From Sphaerotilus mobilis (GTDB taxonomy: Bacteria; Pseudomonadota; Gammaproteobacteria; Burkholderiales; Burkholderiaceae_C), in contig NZ_SGWV01000008.1 of the NCBI RefSeq assembly GCF_004216565.1, positions 434,001-498,000 on the forward strand: a stretch of DNA of 64,000 nucleotides, in the 5' to 3' direction. A program made the translations under genes and the position numbers. Shown here piece by piece: positions 1-8,438 of this stretch. The notes beneath the pieces were generated by a model that worked only from the letters and a program-made list of their open reading frames with translations, ran no database searches and had not been told where the DNA came from. How positions within the stretch are numbered: position 1 is the stretch's first letter; each line of letters begins with the position of its first letter.

Positions 1-396
1 GCGGGCCGCCGCCAGCAGCATCGCCGTGTGGCCGTCGTGACCGCAGGCATGCATCAGGCCGGGCCGGGCGCTGGCCCAGGCCACGCCGCTGGCCTCCTGG
101 ATCGGCAGCGCATCCATGTCGGCCCGCAGGCCCAGGCGCTTGGCGCCGGGCGCGCACGCATCGCCCCGCACCAAGGTGCCGACCACGCCGGTGCCGCCGA
201 CGCCACGTTCGACCGCATAGCCCCAGGCCTGCAGGCGCTCGGCCACCAGCGCGGCGGTGCGGTGCTCGTCGAAGGCCAGTTCCGGGTGCTGGTGGATGTC
301 GCGGCGCAGCGCGATGAACTCACCCACCCGCGGCGTCATCGCCGCGAGCAGGTAGCGGCCAGAGACCGGCCTGTCGGTGCAGGCGTCGACACTCAC
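1..396 (-). CDS. M20-family amidohydrolase, 3' end outside the window
   Basis: This is a metal-dependent amidohydrolase of the M20D (hippurate hydrolase/IAA-amino acid hydrolase) type, which cleaves N-acyl amino acids or similar amides in the cytoplasm. About 132 codons are present. The frame reads IALRRDIHQHPELAFDEHRT near the start and ends with the metal-binding HACGHDGHTAMLL block, both typical of the family. I chose the GTG at 396, which lies 9 nt after the stop of the upstream Bug receptor gene; an ATG at 339 in the same frame is an alternative start nearer the usual family N terminus. The gene follows the Bug receptor in the same direction, so the pair probably takes up and hydrolyses one amide or ester compound. 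The substrate cannot be told. Confidence 0.85.
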   Translation of the reverse strand, partial: MSVDACTDRPVSGRYLLAAMTPRVGEFIALRRDIHQHPELAFDEHRTAALVAERLQAWGYAVERGVGGTGVVGTLVRGDACAPGAKRLGLRADMDALPIQEASGVAWASARPGLMHACGHDGHTAMLLAAAR

Positions 397-404
397 GCCC
401 GCCC

Positions 405-1388
405 TCACTGCGGCTGCAGCTTGATCGACGCGGCGATGGCGCGGTAGCGCGCCGTCTCCGCCGCATAGAACTTCGCCGCATCGGCCAGCGACATGGCCGG
501 CGAGGCCAGTTGAGTCTGCGCCGCCAGCTGGCTACGCACCGCCGGGTCCTGCAGGGTCTTGGCGATGGTCTCGTGCAGCCGCGCAACGATGGGCTCGGGC
601 GTGTTCTTGGGCACCATCAGGCCGGTCCAGATCTTGTAGGCAAAGCCCTTGAGCGCCTGGCCTTCGGAGGCGGTCGGCAGGTTCTTCAGCAGCTCCGAGC
701 GTTGTTCACCGAGCTGGGCGATGACCTTGAGCTTGCCCTGATCGGCCAGCGCGCCCATGCCGGCGCTGTAGACCAGCACCGCGAAGTCGACCTGGCCACC
801 GGCGATGTCCTGCAGCAGCGGCGCGTTGCCCTTGTAGGGCACGTGCTGGAGCTGGATGCCGGTGAGCTGCTGGGCGTTCTCCAGGATCAGGTGGTAGAGC
901 GAGCCGATGCCCACGCTGCCATAGGTCAGCGGACGGTCCGGCGTCTTGCGGGCCAGCGCGATCAGCTCGTCGACGGTGTTGGCGCCCAGGTCCTTGCGGG
1001 TCACGAAGACCATCACCGCGTCGGCGATCGGGTGGACCAGCCGGAAGTCTTCCGACTTCAGCTTGACGGCGGCGTTCGCCAGCGGCGACAGGATCACCTC
1101 ATTGGGCGAACCCTGGAAGATGTACTGGCCGTCGGTCGGCGCGGCCAGCACCTTCTGCGCGGCCAGTGCGCCGCTGACGCCACCCAGGTTCTCGACCAGC
1201 ACCTGCTGGCCCAGCGCCTGGCCCAGCGGCGTCGCGAAGATGCGCCCGATTGCGTCGGACGGCCCACCGGCCGGGTACGGGACCATCAGGTTGACCGGCT
1301 TGCTCGGCCAGGTCTGCGCCAGCGTGCTGCCGCAGGTCATCAGCAGCGCGGCGGCCAGCAGCAGCGGGCGTCGAAGGATGGGGTGCAT
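405..1388 (-). CDS. Bug/TctC-family periplasmic substrate-binding protein
   Basis: A periplasmic receptor of 327 residues from the tripartite tricarboxylate transporter (Bug) family. It starts with a clear signal peptide (MHPILRRPLLLAAALLMTCG, cleavage after about residue 25) followed by WPSKPVNLMVPYPAGGPSD, the usual first strand and ligand loop. The start at 1388 is preceded by GGAGACA at good spacing; an open frame continues upstream but runs through low-complexity DPDPDPGPD coding over a 6-bp repeat and is unlikely to be translated. No TctA/TctB membrane genes lie nearby, which is common for Bug receptors in Burkholderiales. The LysR gene to the right is divergent and probably controls this unit. 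The ligand is unknown. Confidence 0.9.
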   Translation of the reverse strand: MHPILRRPLLLAAALLMTCGSTLAQTWPSKPVNLMVPYPAGGPSDAIGRIFATPLGQALGQQVLVENLGGVSGALAAQKVLAAPTDGQYIFQGSPNEVILSPLANAAVKLKSEDFRLVHPIADAVMVFVTRKDLGANTVDELIALARKTPDRPLTYGSVGIGSLYHLILENAQQLTGIQLQHVPYKGNAPLLQDIAGGQVDFAVLVYSAGMGALADQGKLKVIAQLGEQRSELLKNLPTASEGQALKGFAYKIWTGLMVPKNTPEPIVARLHETIAKTLQDPAVRSQLAAQTQLASPAMSLADAAKFYAAETARYRAIAASIKLQPQ

Positions 1389-1430
1389 GTCTTTGTCTCC
1401 TGTGCCGTCGTCGCGGCGGTGGGTGTCGGG

Positions 1431-1454
1431 ACCGGGATCGGGATCGGGATCGCG
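1431..1454. repeat. Short tandem repeat, 6-bp unit about 4 copies
   Basis: A run of near-identical 6-mers (ACCGGG, ATCGGG, ATCGGG, ATCGCG) lies in the gap between the divergent Bug receptor and LysR genes. It is one of many small tandem arrays at gene boundaries in this window. Confidence 0.7.
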
Positions 1455-1545
1455 TGAACCCATCGTATGGACGGCCTTGCCCGCAGTCCAATGCATTGTT
1501 CTTTCCGATAGCATGAGTTCCACTCATCCATTTCAGGAGTCCCGC

Positions 1546-2430
1546 ATGACCCTGGTCCAGTTGCGTCACCTGATCGCGGTGGCCGAGAGTGGCTCGTTCA
1601 GCCGCTCGGCCGAGGCGCTGTTCCTGACCCAGCCGGCGCTCAGCCGCAGCATCCGGGCGCTGGAGGACGGCCTGGGCCAGCCGCTGTTCGACCGCATCGG
1701 CCGCCGCAACGAGCTGACGCCCTTCGGCCGCGAGGTGCTGCAGCGCGCCCGGCAACTGGTCTTCGATGCCGACGAGCTGGGCGCCAGCGGCCGCCAGATG
1801 CGCGACGGTGAGGCCGGCCGGCTGCGCATCGGCCTGGGCTCGGGCCCCGGCGCGCTCCTGATGACGCCGCTGCTGCAGCACATGGCGACACACCATCCCA
1901 AGGTGCAGGTCGAGGTCGCCCGCGGCCAGACCGCCTTGCTGGTCGAACAGCTGCGCGAACGCCGGCTCGATGCGCTGGTGGTCGACGCCCGCTCGGTCGA
2001 GCCGGCGGCCGACCTGCAGGTCGAGGCGGTGGCGCAGCTGCGCGGCGCCTTCCTGTGCCGGCCCGGGCACCCGCTGTCCCGGCGCCGCAAGGCCATCACC
2101 TTCGCCGACCTGCAGGCCTGGCCGATCGCGTCGACGCCGCTGAGCGACGAGGTCGCCCGCATCCTGATCGAACGCTACGGCCCCGCCGCGCACCCGGCCC
2201 GCTGCGTGACCCTGCGCTGCGAAGAGATCGCCAGCCTGGTCGACGTCGTCGAACACAGCGACGCGGTGCTGCTGGCCATCCGCAAGGCCGCGCCGGGCCT
2301 GGTCGAGCTGAACCTGAGCCCGCCGCTGGACGCCGCCGCGCGCTTCGGCCTGGTCGTGCTGGCCGGCCGGGCCGAGGCGCCCGCGCTGGCCATCGTCCGG
2401 CAGGTGATGACCGCCCTGCTGCACGACTGA
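1546..2430 (+). CDS. LysR-family transcriptional regulator
   Basis: A LysR-type regulator of 294 residues. The N-terminal winged helix-turn-helix is plain (LRHLIAVAESGSFSRSAEAL, then TQPALSRSIRALEDGLGQPLFDR, residues 5-53). It is followed by the two-lobed effector domain, beginning near residue 95 (GRLRIGLGSGPGALL). The ATG at 1546 has CAGGAG about 8 nt upstream; an in-frame ATG at 1513 is a weaker choice. The gene diverges from the Bug receptor/amidohydrolase pair, the usual LysR arrangement, so it is the likely activator of that pair. The effector is probably the transported compound or a product of it, which is inference. Confidence 0.92.
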   Translation: MTLVQLRHLIAVAESGSFSRSAEALFLTQPALSRSIRALEDGLGQPLFDRIGRRNELTPFGREVLQRARQLVFDADELGASGRQMRDGEAGRLRIGLGSGPGALLMTPLLQHMATHHPKVQVEVARGQTALLVEQLRERRLDALVVDARSVEPAADLQVEAVAQLRGAFLCRPGHPLSRRRKAITFADLQAWPIASTPLSDEVARILIERYGPAAHPARCVTLRCEEIASLVDVVEHSDAVLLAIRKAAPGLVELNLSPPLDAAARFGLVVLAGRAEAPALAIVRQVMTALLHD

Positions 2431-2489
2431 AGGCCCGCCGCCAGAATCGTCGCCACGGCAAACCGCCCGTGTCCACCGATCGAGATGCC

Positions 2490-3095
2490 ATGACTGCCCT
2501 GCGCCCCACCCTTGCTGCCGCCCTCGCCGCCCTGCTGGTCGCTGCGGGGTCCGCCACGCTGCCCACCCCGGCGGCCGCCCAGACCGCCAAGCCCGCCCCG
2601 GCTCAGGCCGCCAACTGCCCGGCTCTGCTCAAGCACACGTTCCCGCGCCTGCAGGACGAGAAGGACCAGTCGCTCTGCCAGTACGCCGGCAAGGTCCTGC
2701 TGGTCGTCAACACCGCCAGCTTCTGCGGCTACACCGGCCAGTACGAGGGCCTGGAGGCGCTGCACGCGCGCTACAAGGACAAGGGCCTGGTGGTGCTGGG
2801 CTTCCCGTCCAACGACTTCAACCAGGAAGGCGGCGACAACAAGGCCATCGCCGAGTTCTGCGCCAACACCTTCGACGTCAAGTTCCCGATGTTTGCCAAG
2901 AGCAGCGTCAAGGGCGCGCAAGCCTCGCCCTTCTACCGCGAGCTGGCTGCCAAGACCGGCCAGGCACCGCGCTGGAACTTCCACAAATACCTGATCGGCC
3001 GCGACGGCCAGGTCATCGATCAGTACGTCAGCAACGTCGCCCCGGACGACCGCAAGCTGGTCGCGGCCATCGAGAAGCAGCTGGCGGTGCGCTGA
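2490..3095 (+). CDS. Exported glutathione peroxidase family protein
   Basis: A thiol peroxidase of the glutathione peroxidase family, 201 residues, reducing hydroperoxides with a catalytic cysteine. The first 31 residues form an alanine-rich signal peptide ending PAAAQ, so the enzyme should act in the periplasm, unlike the commoner cytoplasmic BtuE type. The peroxidatic motif is NTASFCGYTGQYEGLEAL (Cys near residue 78), followed by GFPSNDFNQEGGDN with the conserved glutamine, and WNFHKYLIGRDG near the C terminus with the conserved Trp-Asn. Cysteine replaces the selenocysteine of the animal enzymes, as in most bacteria. The start is the ATG before TALRP; an ATG 5 nt earlier is out of frame. 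The gene stands alone and converges on the ketopantoate reductase-like gene. Confidence 0.92.
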   Translation: MTALRPTLAAALAALLVAAGSATLPTPAAAQTAKPAPAQAANCPALLKHTFPRLQDEKDQSLCQYAGKVLLVVNTASFCGYTGQYEGLEALHARYKDKGLVVLGFPSNDFNQEGGDNKAIAEFCANTFDVKFPMFAKSSVKGAQASPFYRELAAKTGQAPRWNFHKYLIGRDGQVIDQYVSNVAPDDRKLVAAIEKQLAVR

Positions 3096-3107
3096 GTTCC
3101 TTGGACC

Positions 3108-3146
3108 CGGTCAGCGGGTCCGGTCAGCGGGCACGGTCAGCGTCAC
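3108..3146. repeat. Tandem repeat, 13-bp unit x3, containing a stop codon
   Basis: Three copies of a 13-mer beginning CGGTCAGCGGG fill the gap between two convergent genes. The third, diverged copy carries the stop codon of the ketopantoate reductase-like gene. The array lies where a terminator would be expected. Confidence 0.8.
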
Positions 3147-4246
3147 GCGACGGACGCGACCGGATACAGCCCCCGGCCCTGCGCCAACAGGCGCACCAGG
3201 CCCAGCATCGCGTCGATGTTGGGCGTGGCCAGGCCCAGGCGCAGCCCGATCTCGCGCACCGCGCCGACCAGGCCGTCGATCTCGAGCGGACGACCCGCTT
3301 CGAGGTCCTGCAGCATCGAGGTCTTGAAGGCACCCAGCCCACGCGTGATCGCATGGCGGTCGTCGGGTTGCTGGTCTATCGCGCAGCCGATGCGGGCACC
3401 GATGGCCTGGGCTTCACGCATCACCGCGCTGCAGAAGCCGCGCACCAGCGGGTCGTCCAGGATGCGGTCGCAGGTGACGCCGGTCAGCGCCGAGACCGGG
3501 TTCATGGTCATGTTGCCCCACAGCTTGAACCAGATGTCGCGCTGGATGCGCTCGCTGCACGTCAGCGCGAATCCCGCCGCGCCAAGCAGCGCGGCCAGCG
3601 CGTCGACCCGGTCAGATCGCCCGCCGGCCGGCTCGCCGATCACCAGGGCGTTGTGACGGATGCGGGCCACCACGCCCGGCTCGGGCGTGGCGCTGCTCAG
3701 GTGCACGACGCAGCCCAGCACATGAGCGGTCGGGATGGCCGCCGCGATCACGCCGCCGGGATCGACCGCCTCGATCGACCAGCCGGCCGCCTCACCCGGC
3801 AGGCCGTCGAAGAACCACCATGGCACGCCGTTCATGGCGACCAGCACGGTGGTCTGTGGCCCCAGCAGCGCGCGCACGCCCGCTGCCATGGCCGGCAAGG
3901 CCGGGCCCTTGGCCGCCAGGATGACGAGGTCTTGCGGGCCGAGCGTGGCCGGGTCGTCGCTGGCGTGCAGGGGCACGGCCAGCTCGCTGCCATCGTCTTG
4001 CCGCAGCCGCAGACCGTGTGTGCGCAGCGCCTGCAAGGTCGTGCCACGGGCCCAGGCCGACAAGGCGATGCGGCCGGGCGGCAGGCGCGAGCCCAGCCAG
4101 CCGGCGAACACGCCGCCGACCGCGCCGATGCCGGCGATGGCGACCTTCAAGGGGGCCGATGACTGCGTGGAAAGCGTGGAAAGCGTCGAACGCGTGGAGG
4201 GCACTGGCATGCCGCGATCTTCGCAGCCCTGGCCGGCAACGGCCAT
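3143..4246 (-). CDS. Ketopantoate reductase (PanE/ApbA) family protein
   Basis: An NADPH-dependent 2-dehydropantoate 2-reductase family enzyme of 367 residues. The Rossmann motif KVAIAGIGAVGGVFAGWLG is followed by LVILAAKGPAL, and the C-terminal half carries ERIQRDIWFKLWGNMTMNPVSALTG with the conserved catalytic lysine region. Bacteria of this group often hold several such paralogues that are not the housekeeping pantothenate enzyme, so the substrate is left open. The N terminus is unusual: a 9-bp direct repeat encodes a Ser-Thr-Leu-rich extension (STRSTLSTLSTQSS) before the Rossmann fold. Possible starts are the ATG at 4246, which lies 2 nt after the upstream stop, the ATG at 4210, or a TTG at 4150 exactly at the fold. 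None has a strong ribosome binding site. Confidence 0.85.
   Translation of the reverse strand: MAVAGQGCEDRGMPVPSTRSTLSTLSTQSSAPLKVAIAGIGAVGGVFAGWLGSRLPPGRIALSAWARGTTLQALRTHGLRLRQDDGSELAVPLHASDDPATLGPQDLVILAAKGPALPAMAAGVRALLGPQTTVLVAMNGVPWWFFDGLPGEAAGWSIEAVDPGGVIAAAIPTAHVLGCVVHLSSATPEPGVVARIRHNALVIGEPAGGRSDRVDALAALLGAAGFALTCSERIQRDIWFKLWGNMTMNPVSALTGVTCDRILDDPLVRGFCSAVMREAQAIGARIGCAIDQQPDDRHAITRGLGAFKTSMLQDLEAGRPLEIDGLVGAVREIGLRLGLATPNIDAMLGLVRLLAQGRGLYPVASVA
4165..4200. repeat. Tandem repeat, 9-bp unit x4, near the start of a gene
   Basis: Four copies of a 9-mer (GCGTGGAAA, GCGTGGAAA, GCGTCGAAC, GCGTGGAGG) encode the serine/threonine/leucine stretch at the N terminus of the ketopantoate reductase-like protein, if translation starts upstream of it. 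The unit length keeps the reading frame. Confidence 0.75.
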
Positions 4247-4248
4247 GT

Positions 4249-5979
4249 TCAGGCCGTCACGGCGACCTGCAGACCGGCGCGGCGGGCGGCAGCCCAGTCT
4301 TCGATCTGTGCCGCCGGCATGGGCCGCCCGAACAGATAGCCCTGCAAGGCGTCGCAGCCCAGGTCCCTCAGGAAAGCGAGCTGCTCGGCGGTCTCGATGC
4401 CTTCGGCGATGCTGCGGTAGCCCAGCGCACGAGCCATGCTCAGAATGGCCCGGATGATGGCTTCGCTCTTCTCGCTGCGGCCGATGGCAGCGATCAGCGA
4501 GCGGTCGATCTTCAGCTCATCCATCGGCAGGCGGGCCAGCTGCGACAGGTTGGAGTAGCCGATGCCGAAATCATCGATCGCCACCCTCACACCCGCCGCC
4601 CGCAGGCTGCCCAGGCGCAGCACATTCATCTCGAAGTCGGTCATCGCGATCGACTCGGTGATCTCGATGGACAGCAAGCGGGCCGGCACGCCGGATTGCG
4701 ACAGCAGCTTCAGCAGGCCCGGCACAAAGTCGGGCTCGACGAACTGGGACGGTGACACGTTCACGGCCACCGGTCGTTCAATGCCCTGGTCCAGCCAGCG
4801 TCTGCACTGCGCCAGCGCCAACACCATCACCTGTTGGCCCAAGGGCGACATCAGGCCGCTTTGTTCGGCCACATCGATGAAATCGGCCGGCATCAGCAGG
4901 CCGCGCATCGGGTGTTGCCAACGCACCAGCGCCTCAACGCAGCCGATCTCCAGCGTCTGGGTGTCGACCTTGGGCTGGAAGTGCAGCAGCAGTTCGTCAC
5001 GCTGCAGCGCCAGTCGCAGGTCGGCTTCGACACGGGCACGCGCGACCAGCGTCTCGCGGATCTTCTTGTCAAAGAACATGCATCGCGCCTTGCCAGCCTG
5101 CTTGGAGCTGTACATCGCCAGATCGGCAAACGTGAGGAGCTCCTCTGCGCAGTCGGTGTCGTCCGGTGCGATCGCGATGCCGATGCTGGCGCCGACCACC
5201 ACATCCTGGTTCTTGATGTGGAAGGGCTCGCGCAGCGCCTCGATGATGGCCTCGCCCACACCGGCCAGGCGGGTGCGATCGGTCTGGCCGGGCAGCACGG
5301 CGACAAACTCGTCACCGGCAAAACGGGCGAACACGATGTCCTCGGGCAGCCGTTCACACGGGTTGCCGAACGGGTCCATGCAGGTGTCCAGCGTCGCATG
5401 GGTGCGCTGCAGCCCTCGTTCCAGGATGCGCTGGCTGGCCAGCCGCAGCAGCTGATCGCCACCCGCGTGACCGAGCGTGTCGTTGATGCGCTTGAAGCCG
5501 TCGAGGTCGATGAACACGATGGCCGCCCGGAAGCGCCCCTCGCGCTCGCTGTCCAGTGCGTAGCGCAGCAAATGGTCGATGACACTGCGGTTGGGCAGGC
5601 CGGTGATCGCGTCGACATGGGCCAGCGCGTTCATGCGCAAGATGTTGGCGTTCAGCCGCGAGGTCATCTGGCGGAAGCTGTGTGCGAGGCCGCCGACCTC
5701 GCACGCGCAGTCGACATCGACCGGCGCATCGAAGTCACCCGCAGCGATCGCGTCGGTGCTGCGCTTGAGCGAAGCGATCAGGCCGGTCAGCCGGCTGGCC
5801 ATCCAGAACGTTGCCGCCGCGATCGCCAGCGTCAGCAGCGCCAGGGTCAGCAGCCAGGCCGCATCGGGCCGCCAGTCCGGGTCCAGCCCGGCGTCTCGCA
5901 GCGTGACGCCCGCCAGGGTCAGGATGATGCTGGCCAGCGTGAAGCGCCAGCGGATGCTGTTGAGTCCTCTGCCGTGCAT
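4249..5979 (-). CDS. Membrane GGDEF-EAL protein, degenerate cyclase and intact phosphodiesterase
   Basis: A c-di-GMP turnover protein of 576 residues. Two hydrophobic segments (about residues 11-28 and 42-65) flank a very short loop, so there is almost no periplasmic sensor. A HAMP-like linker ([19 protein letters not shown]) leads to a GGDEF domain (about 125-290) whose signature reads ARFAGDEF, the first glycine replaced by alanine, with no RxxD inhibitory site. The EAL domain follows (about 300-560) with [38 protein letters not shown] and AEGIE all present. I infer an active phosphodiesterase with a weak or regulatory GGDEF domain. It is preceded by a five-copy 13-bp repeat. The stop lies just upstream of the ketopantoate reductase-like gene, so both may share a transcript. 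Confidence 0.92.
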   Translation of the reverse strand: MHGRGLNSIRWRFTLASIILTLAGVTLRDAGLDPDWRPDAAWLLTLALLTLAIAAATFWMASRLTGLIASLKRSTDAIAAGDFDAPVDVDCACEVGGLAHSFRQMTSRLNANILRMNALAHVDAITGLPNRSVIDHLLRYALDSEREGRFRAAIVFIDLDGFKRINDTLGHAGGDQLLRLASQRILERGLQRTHATLDTCMDPFGNPCERLPEDIVFARFAGDEFVAVLPGQTDRTRLAGVGEAIIEALREPFHIKNQDVVVGASIGIAIAPDDTDCAEELLTFADLAMYSSKQAGKARCMFFDKKIRETLVARARVEADLRLALQRDELLLHFQPKVDTQTLEIGCVEALVRWQHPMRGLLMPADFIDVAEQSGLMSPLGQQVMVLALAQCRRWLDQGIERPVAVNVSPSQFVEPDFVPGLLKLLSQSGVPARLLSIEITESIAMTDFEMNVLRLGSLRAAGVRVAIDDFGIGYSNLSQLARLPMDELKIDRSLIAAIGRSEKSEAIIRAILSMARALGYRSIAEGIETAEQLAFLRDLGCDALQGYLFGRPMPAAQIEDWAAARRAGLQVAVTA

Positions 5980-6078
5980 GGCGTGCCGCTCTCATGGGAC
6001 CGTCGCGGGATCAGCGCGGTCGTGGGTCGGTGTTCCGGGCCAGCGGGTGCATGCCCACCGGGGTTATCGGCGGGTGGC

Positions 6079-6143
6079 AGGGGAAGTTGAAAGGGGACGT
6101 TGAGAGGGGACGTTGAGAGGGGTCGGTGAGCGGGGACGTTGAG
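6079..6143. repeat. Tandem repeat, 13-bp unit x5
   Basis: Five 13-mers with the pattern AGGGGACGTTGAG run without gaps between the stop of the LacI gene and the start of the GGDEF-EAL gene. The two central copies are identical and the outer ones differ by a few bases. It sits in the 5' region of the GGDEF-EAL gene. Confidence 0.85.
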
Positions 6144-6151
6144 GCCAGGCC

Positions 6152-7198
6152 TCAGCTGCTGCCGCGCACCACGATGCGGTAGCCGACGTCGACGCCGGCC
6201 GGCGACACCGGCTCCTTGCGCATCAGGCTCAGCAGCATGCGCGCGGCGGCCACCCCGATCTCGGCGCGCGGGGTGTGCACGGTGGTCAGCGGCGGGATCA
6301 TCTGGTCGCTGCCGGCAAGGTCGTTGAAGCCGGCCACCGCCACCTGCTCCGGCACCGGGACGCCCAGCCGCAGCGCCGCCAGCAGGCCGCCCTGGGCCAG
6401 GTCGTCGTTGCAGAAGAAGACCGCGTCGACGTCCGGCCGTGTGCGCAACAGGTCCTCAAACAGACTGGCGCCCAGCGCCATGGACGAGCTTTCCGGATGC
6501 AGCAGTTCGAGCCGGGCGTCGTACAGGCCGGCCTCACGCAGACAGCGCCGGTAGCCTTCGGCGCGTTGCAGCACCCGCGGGTCCAGCTGGGCGGCGACAA
6601 AGGCGATGCGACGCCGGCCCCGGGCGACCAGATGCGCCGTGATCGCATGGCCGGCATCGACCTGCGAGAAGCCGACCCAGTGGACGCCCGGCGCCGAGGT
6701 GGTCTCCATCAGGTGCACGCAGGGCACGCCGCTGGCGGCGATCAGCTGGCGGCTGGCCTCGCTGCGGTCAAAGCCGGTGACGATCAGGCCGGCCGGCCGG
6801 TGCGCCAGATAGCCCTGCAGCAGCTGGCCCTCCTCGACCGGGTCGTAGTGCGTCACGCCGATCAGGGTCTGGTAGCCGGCCGGTTGCAGCGTGCGTTGCG
6901 CGGCTTCGAGCAGGTCGACGAACAGCGCGTTCGACAGCAGCGGCACCAGCACCACAACGTTGGCGCTGCGCTGTGACGCCAGCGCGCGTGCGGCCGGATC
7001 GGGCACATAGCCGAGCTGGTCGGCAGCGGCACGCACCCGCTCGACCAGATCGGCCGAGACGCTGCGCTCGCCGCGCAAGGCGCGCGAGACCGTGATCGGG
7101 CTGACGCCGGCCGCCGCCGCGACCGCATCGAGCGTGACGCGGCCGGTGGCGCGCGATCGGCGCGGCTTGTCGGTTGACTCGGGTTTTCCCTGGTTCAT
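6152..7198 (-). CDS. LacI-family repressor of the gluconate genes
   Basis: A LacI/GalR-type regulator of 348 residues. The DNA-binding domain (VTLDAVAAAAGVSPITVSRALRG, residues 22-44) is followed by the hinge helix (DPAARALASQRS) and a periplasmic-binding-protein-like sugar domain to the C terminus. It is divergent from gluconokinase and a TRAP transporter, the layout of gluconate repressors of the GntR/PtxS group. Two copies of a near-perfect palindrome, GATAGCGCTGTC, lie in the intergenic region: one 21 nt from this gene's start and one 36 nt before gntK. I infer that it represses both itself and the gluconate operon and is released by gluconate or a phosphorylated derivative. Confidence 0.9.
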   Translation of the reverse strand: MNQGKPESTDKPRRSRATGRVTLDAVAAAAGVSPITVSRALRGERSVSADLVERVRAAADQLGYVPDPAARALASQRSANVVVLVPLLSNALFVDLLEAAQRTLQPAGYQTLIGVTHYDPVEEGQLLQGYLAHRPAGLIVTGFDRSEASRQLIAASGVPCVHLMETTSAPGVHWVGFSQVDAGHAITAHLVARGRRRIAFVAAQLDPRVLQRAEGYRRCLREAGLYDARLELLHPESSSMALGASLFEDLLRTRPDVDAVFFCNDDLAQGGLLAALRLGVPVPEQVAVAGFNDLAGSDQMIPPLTTVHTPRAEIGVAAARMLLSLMRKEPVSPAGVDVGYRIVVRGSS

Positions 7199-7218
7199 AA
7201 GGGTTTGAAGCTGTTTAG

Positions 7219-7233
7219 GATAGCGCTGTCCAA
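7219..7233. promoter_or_regulatory. Candidate LacI-type operator, copy 1
   Basis: The 15-mer GATAGCGCTGTCCAA occurs here and again at 7371-7385. Its core GATAGCGCTGTC is palindromic at 10 of 12 positions and has the central CG usual for LacI-family sites. This copy lies just upstream of the repressor gene. Confidence 0.65.
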
Positions 7234-7370
7234 ACGCTGAAAGCCCCGGAAGGTGGCCTCAGCGCCACGCTGTTCGCAGCCGTGCATCCACCTATGTCAG
7301 CCCGCATGTTTGTCCCCTTGACCGTCGTTGCCATGGCGCATTGTTGCAGGCCCTTTTTTTGTCCGTCGAT

Positions 7371-7385
7371 GATAGCGCTGTCCAA
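7371..7385. promoter_or_regulatory. Candidate LacI-type operator, copy 2
   Basis: Exact repeat of the 15-mer GATAGCGCTGTCCAA, 152 bp from copy 1 and just before the gluconokinase gene. Two sites at this distance could allow DNA looping by a tetrameric repressor. The region between them holds a T7 run and no gene. Confidence 0.65.
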
Positions 7386-7417
7386 GCCGCAACCCGCACC
7401 CACGGAGGCCTGCTGAC

Positions 7418-7933
7418 ATGCCCGCGCTGGTCGTGATGGGCGTGTCCGGCTGCGGCAAGTCCAGCCTCGGCGAGGCGGTGGCCCGGGAACTGGGCTGGAC
7501 CCTGATCGAGGGCGACGACTTTCACCCGCCGGCCAACAAGACCAAGATGGCGACCGGCCAGCCCTTGGTCGATGCCGACCGGATCGGCTGGCTCGACCGC
7601 CTTGGCCGCGAGGTGCAGGCCCATCCGGACGGCGCCGTGCTGACCTGCTCGGCGCTCAAGCGCAGCTACCGCGAGCGCCTGCGCGCGGCCGCACCGGGTC
7701 TGCGCTTCGCCTTCCTGGACCTGGACATCGCCACGGCCCAGGCGCGGGTCTCCGGCCGCAACGCCCACTTCTTCTCGCCCACGCTGGTCAGCAGCCAGTT
7801 CGAGGCGCTGGAGCCCCCGAGCGGCGAACCCGGCGTGTTGACGCTGGACGCCACCTTGCCGCTGCACACGCTGGTCGCGGCCGCCGCCACCCACGCCCTG
7901 CACGGCCCGACCGCCACGAAGGAAGCGACATGA
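7418..7933 (+). CDS. gntK: Gluconokinase
   Basis: A cytoplasmic gluconate kinase of 171 residues that makes 6-phosphogluconate for the Entner-Doudoroff or pentose phosphate route. The P-loop is VMGVSGCGKSSLG (residues 6-18), followed by the family block EGDDFHPPANKTKMATGQPLVDADRIGWLDRL and by VLTCSALKRSYRERLR, all diagnostic of GntK. It opens the operon and overlaps the small TRAP permease gene by 4 nt (ATGA), so uptake and phosphorylation are coupled. A likely operator for the divergent LacI repressor lies just upstream. Length matches the family. Confidence 0.95.
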   Translation: MPALVVMGVSGCGKSSLGEAVARELGWTLIEGDDFHPPANKTKMATGQPLVDADRIGWLDRLGREVQAHPDGAVLTCSALKRSYRERLRAAAPGLRFAFLDLDIATAQARVSGRNAHFFSPTLVSSQFEALEPPSGEPGVLTLDATLPLHTLVAAAATHALHGPTATKEAT

Positions 7934-8436
7934 GCCCGTCGACGCCCACCCGTGTCTCGCGCTTCCAGCGCATCACCCAGCTGCTGATGGCGACCTGCCT
8001 GGGCGTCATGGCGCTGGCCGTGTTCGTCAACGTCGTGCTGCGCTACGGCTTTGGCAGCGGCATCGCGGCCAGCGAGGAGCTGTCGCGCCTGCTGTTCGTC
8101 TGGATGGTCTTCATCGGCGCGACCGCCGCTTACCCGGCGGGCGAGCACATGGCCTTCACCAGCCTGGTGGGCCTGCTCAAGCACCGCCGCGTGCCGATGC
8201 TGGCGATGAGCGCGCTGATCCGCCTGCTGGTCATCCTGGCGTGCGCGCTGATGGGCTGGGGCGCCTGGCAGCAGGTCATCGTCGGGCTGAACAGCCACTC
8301 GGTGGTGCTCGGCTACCCAACCGCGCTGCTGCCCTTGCCGGCCTTCCTGTGTGCGGTTGCGATCGGCCTGACGGCCTGCGTCGAGCTGCTGCGCATGCAA
8401 CCCCTGGATCTCGGCCACAGCGCCGAGGTGGAGTGA
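7930..8436 (+). CDS. TRAP transporter small permease (DctQ type), probable gluconate uptake
   Basis: The small membrane subunit of a TRAP transporter, 168 residues with four predicted membrane segments (about 18-37, 55-75, 93-115 and 132-152). The family block RYGFGSGIAASEELSRLLFVWMVFIGAT is present. It joins the receptor-loaded large permease and probably serves assembly and coupling. It overlaps gntK by 4 nt and stops 2 nt before the dctM start. The gluconate assignment rests only on the neighbours gntK and the LacI repressor. Confidence 0.9.
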   Translation: MSPSTPTRVSRFQRITQLLMATCLGVMALAVFVNVVLRYGFGSGIAASEELSRLLFVWMVFIGATAAYPAGEHMAFTSLVGLLKHRRVPMLAMSALIRLLVILACALMGWGAWQQVIVGLNSHSVVLGYPTALLPLPAFLCAVAIGLTACVELLRMQPLDLGHSAEVE

Positions 8437-8438
8437 CC

